Both the position numbers and the translations under genes were made by a program. The notes under the pieces are model-generated. The model saw only the letters and a list, made by a program, of their open reading frames with translations, searched no databases and was not told the DNA's origin. A DNA stretch of 64,000 bases from Leucobacter sp. cx-42 (GTDB lineage: Bacteria; Actinomycetota; Actinomycetes; Actinomycetales; Microbacteriaceae). The stretch lies in contig NZ_JACVMU010000003.1 of assembly GCF_014529985.1 (NCBI RefSeq), positions 1-64,000 of the forward strand. Reading direction: 5' to 3'. Numbering within the stretch: the first letter of the stretch is position 1; every line of letters starts with the position of its first letter. This document shows, piece after piece, positions 63,368 through 64,000 of this stretch.

Positions 63368-63781
63368 ATGAAGACACCCCTCATCTCCGCAGTAGCTCTT
63401 GCAGCAGCGATCCCCCTCCTCCTGACCGGGTGCGGCGCTGATAACACCAGCACCGACGAAGGCACCGGAACGAGCACTGGCACGAACGACACGTCGCCAC
63501 TTCAGGACGCTGACACCCTCTTCGGGGATCTGCAGAACGCTGGCAGCATCCCCAAGGACTTCCCCGCGACCAAGGACCTTCGCGTCGAGGTAAACGATGA
63601 CGAGTTCGGAATTGCCTGGAAGGGTGACGCGATGACCAACGGCTGCAAGCCCGGCGACGCAACGCCCAACTCAACCGCGAGCATCCTGCTCATTGCGGAC
63701 GGCGCACTGACCGATGTTCAGCAGTGCGGTGACGTCTGGCAGGCCACCCAGGCAGACGGTTCACACGTAGCCTGGAACTAA
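63368..63781 (+). CDS. Small secreted lipoprotein
   Basis: The protein is 137 residues from the ATG at 63368, preceded by AGAGGAAG. A signal peptide with lipobox LLTGC (Cys about 22) anchors it to the membrane. A Thr/Ser/Gly-rich linker follows, then a small folded domain with two further cysteines that could pair. The family is not recognised, though similar small lipoproteins are common in actinobacteria. It has its own terminator. Confidence 0.85.
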   Translation: MKTPLISAVALAAAIPLLLTGCGADNTSTDEGTGTSTGTNDTSPLQDADTLFGDLQNAGSIPKDFPATKDLRVEVNDDEFGIAWKGDAMTNGCKPGDATPNSTASILLIADGALTDVQQCGDVWQATQADGSHVAWN

Positions 63782-63803
63782 CGGCGCGAATAGGTAACTA
63801 GCA

Positions 63804-63842
63804 AAAGCCCCCGGGGTTGCAGATCGCAACCACGGGGGCTTT
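63804..63842 (+). terminator. Terminator of the lipoprotein gene
   Basis: Two nested stems, AAAGCCCCC/GGGGGCTTT and GGTTGC/GCAACC, begin 22 bp after the stop codon. Confidence 0.88.
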
Positions 63843-63848
63843 CACTAT

Positions 63849-63866
63849 GGGCGGATCGATCCGCCC
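63849..63866. terminator. Perfect 18-bp palindrome GGGCGGATC-GATCCGCCC
   Basis: It lies 6 bp beyond the stop of the PACE-like gene and just after the lipoprotein terminator, so it may help end the minus-strand transcript. It contains the recurrent GCGGATC word. Confidence 0.5.
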
Positions 63867-63871
63867 CACAA

Positions 63872-64000
63872 CTATTCAGCGGAGGGTAGGCCGCAGACCT
63901 TATCGAACGCCCAGGTATAGACGACGGTGAAGACAAGGAAGAAGACAAGCAGGCTGGACTCGATAGCGAGCGCTTCGAGCAAGCTCACGCCAAGGGTGAT
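63872..64000 (-). CDS. PACE-type efflux transporter, C-terminal part (runs off the window)
   Basis: The last 42 residues are visible, including ALAIESSLLVFFLVFTVVYT and WAFDKVCGLPSAE before the stop. This matches the last span of PACE (proteobacterial antimicrobial compound efflux, bacterial transmembrane pair) proteins. Known members export chlorhexidine and other biocides. The start lies beyond base 64000, so the full gene cannot be judged. Confidence 0.7.
   Translation of the reverse strand: MTLGVSLLEALAIESSLLVFFLVFTVVYTWAFDKVCGLPSAE

Overview
The window is 64 kb of high-GC DNA (low to mid 60s percent by eye) with many GTG starts. It contains a LAxTG sortase signal, a tandem-domain Lrp regulator, mqo and PIN-PhoH fusion genes. 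All of this fits an actinobacterium, most likely Microbacteriaceae (Leucobacter-like); the genus is my inference. There is no rRNA, CRISPR array, transposase or integrase. Almost everything is intact, and most genes lie on the minus strand in tight catabolic operons.

Layout. Bases 1-668 hold no convincing gene. 0.7-6.5 kb: minus-strand operon of a YtcJ-like amidohydrolase, an MHS-type symporter, a ThDP-dependent (AruI/acetolactate synthase-like) enzyme and a D-2-hydroxyacid dehydrogenase, facing a divergent tandem Lrp regulator. 7.6-12.8 kb: cyclase, NCS1 permease, SnoaL-like protein, agmatinase/guanidinobutyrase-like ureohydrolase, XRE-cupin regulator and nitrilase-family hydrolase. 12.9-21.5 kb: mostly housekeeping (tyrS, argH, argF, a HAD phosphatase, mqo, radA). 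21.6-33.5 kb: a tRNA-Ser(CGA) gene, a 1.8 kb lower-GC insert ending in a copy of the tRNA 3' end plus terminator, then a split-FluG cluster (FluG-like glutamine synthetase, RpiR regulator, class III aminotransferase, M20 amidohydrolase, FluG-N-like amidohydrolase, APC permease), a LAxTG surface protein, and a second complete copy of the same tRNA-Ser gene.

33.6-46.1 kb: a peptide-type ABC transporter operon with two YtcJ amidohydrolases and a cyanophycinase-like S51 peptidase, divergent from a second RpiR regulator and an M20 peptidase. 46.2-54.3 kb: an apparent aminophosphonate catabolism cluster with two tandem TIGR03364-like FAD oxidases, a LysR regulator, a phosphonoacetaldehyde dehydrogenase-like ALDH, an OPA-family transporter and phosphonoacetate hydrolase (PhnA). 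The predicted route is aminoalkylphosphonate to phosphonoacetaldehyde to phosphonoacetate to acetate plus phosphate. 54.4-56.6 kb: a TetR regulator with a perfect operator and a DHA2 drug exporter. 56.8-64 kb: cold-shock protein, PhoH-like ATPase, TrmL-like methyltransferase, an FAD oxidoreductase, AI-2E-type permease, YbaK deacylase, an OhrR-like MarR regulator facing a small CxxC protein across a 49-bp palindrome, a lipoprotein, and the C-terminus of a PACE-type exporter.

The most notable signals are the phosphonate cluster with duplicated oxidases, the tRNA-Ser duplication with its small insert, two paralogous RpiR-controlled catabolic modules, a family of about 100-bp intergenic palindromes near 46, 47.5 and 56.6 kb, and the divergent OhrR-type promoter that seems to give two leaderless transcripts.
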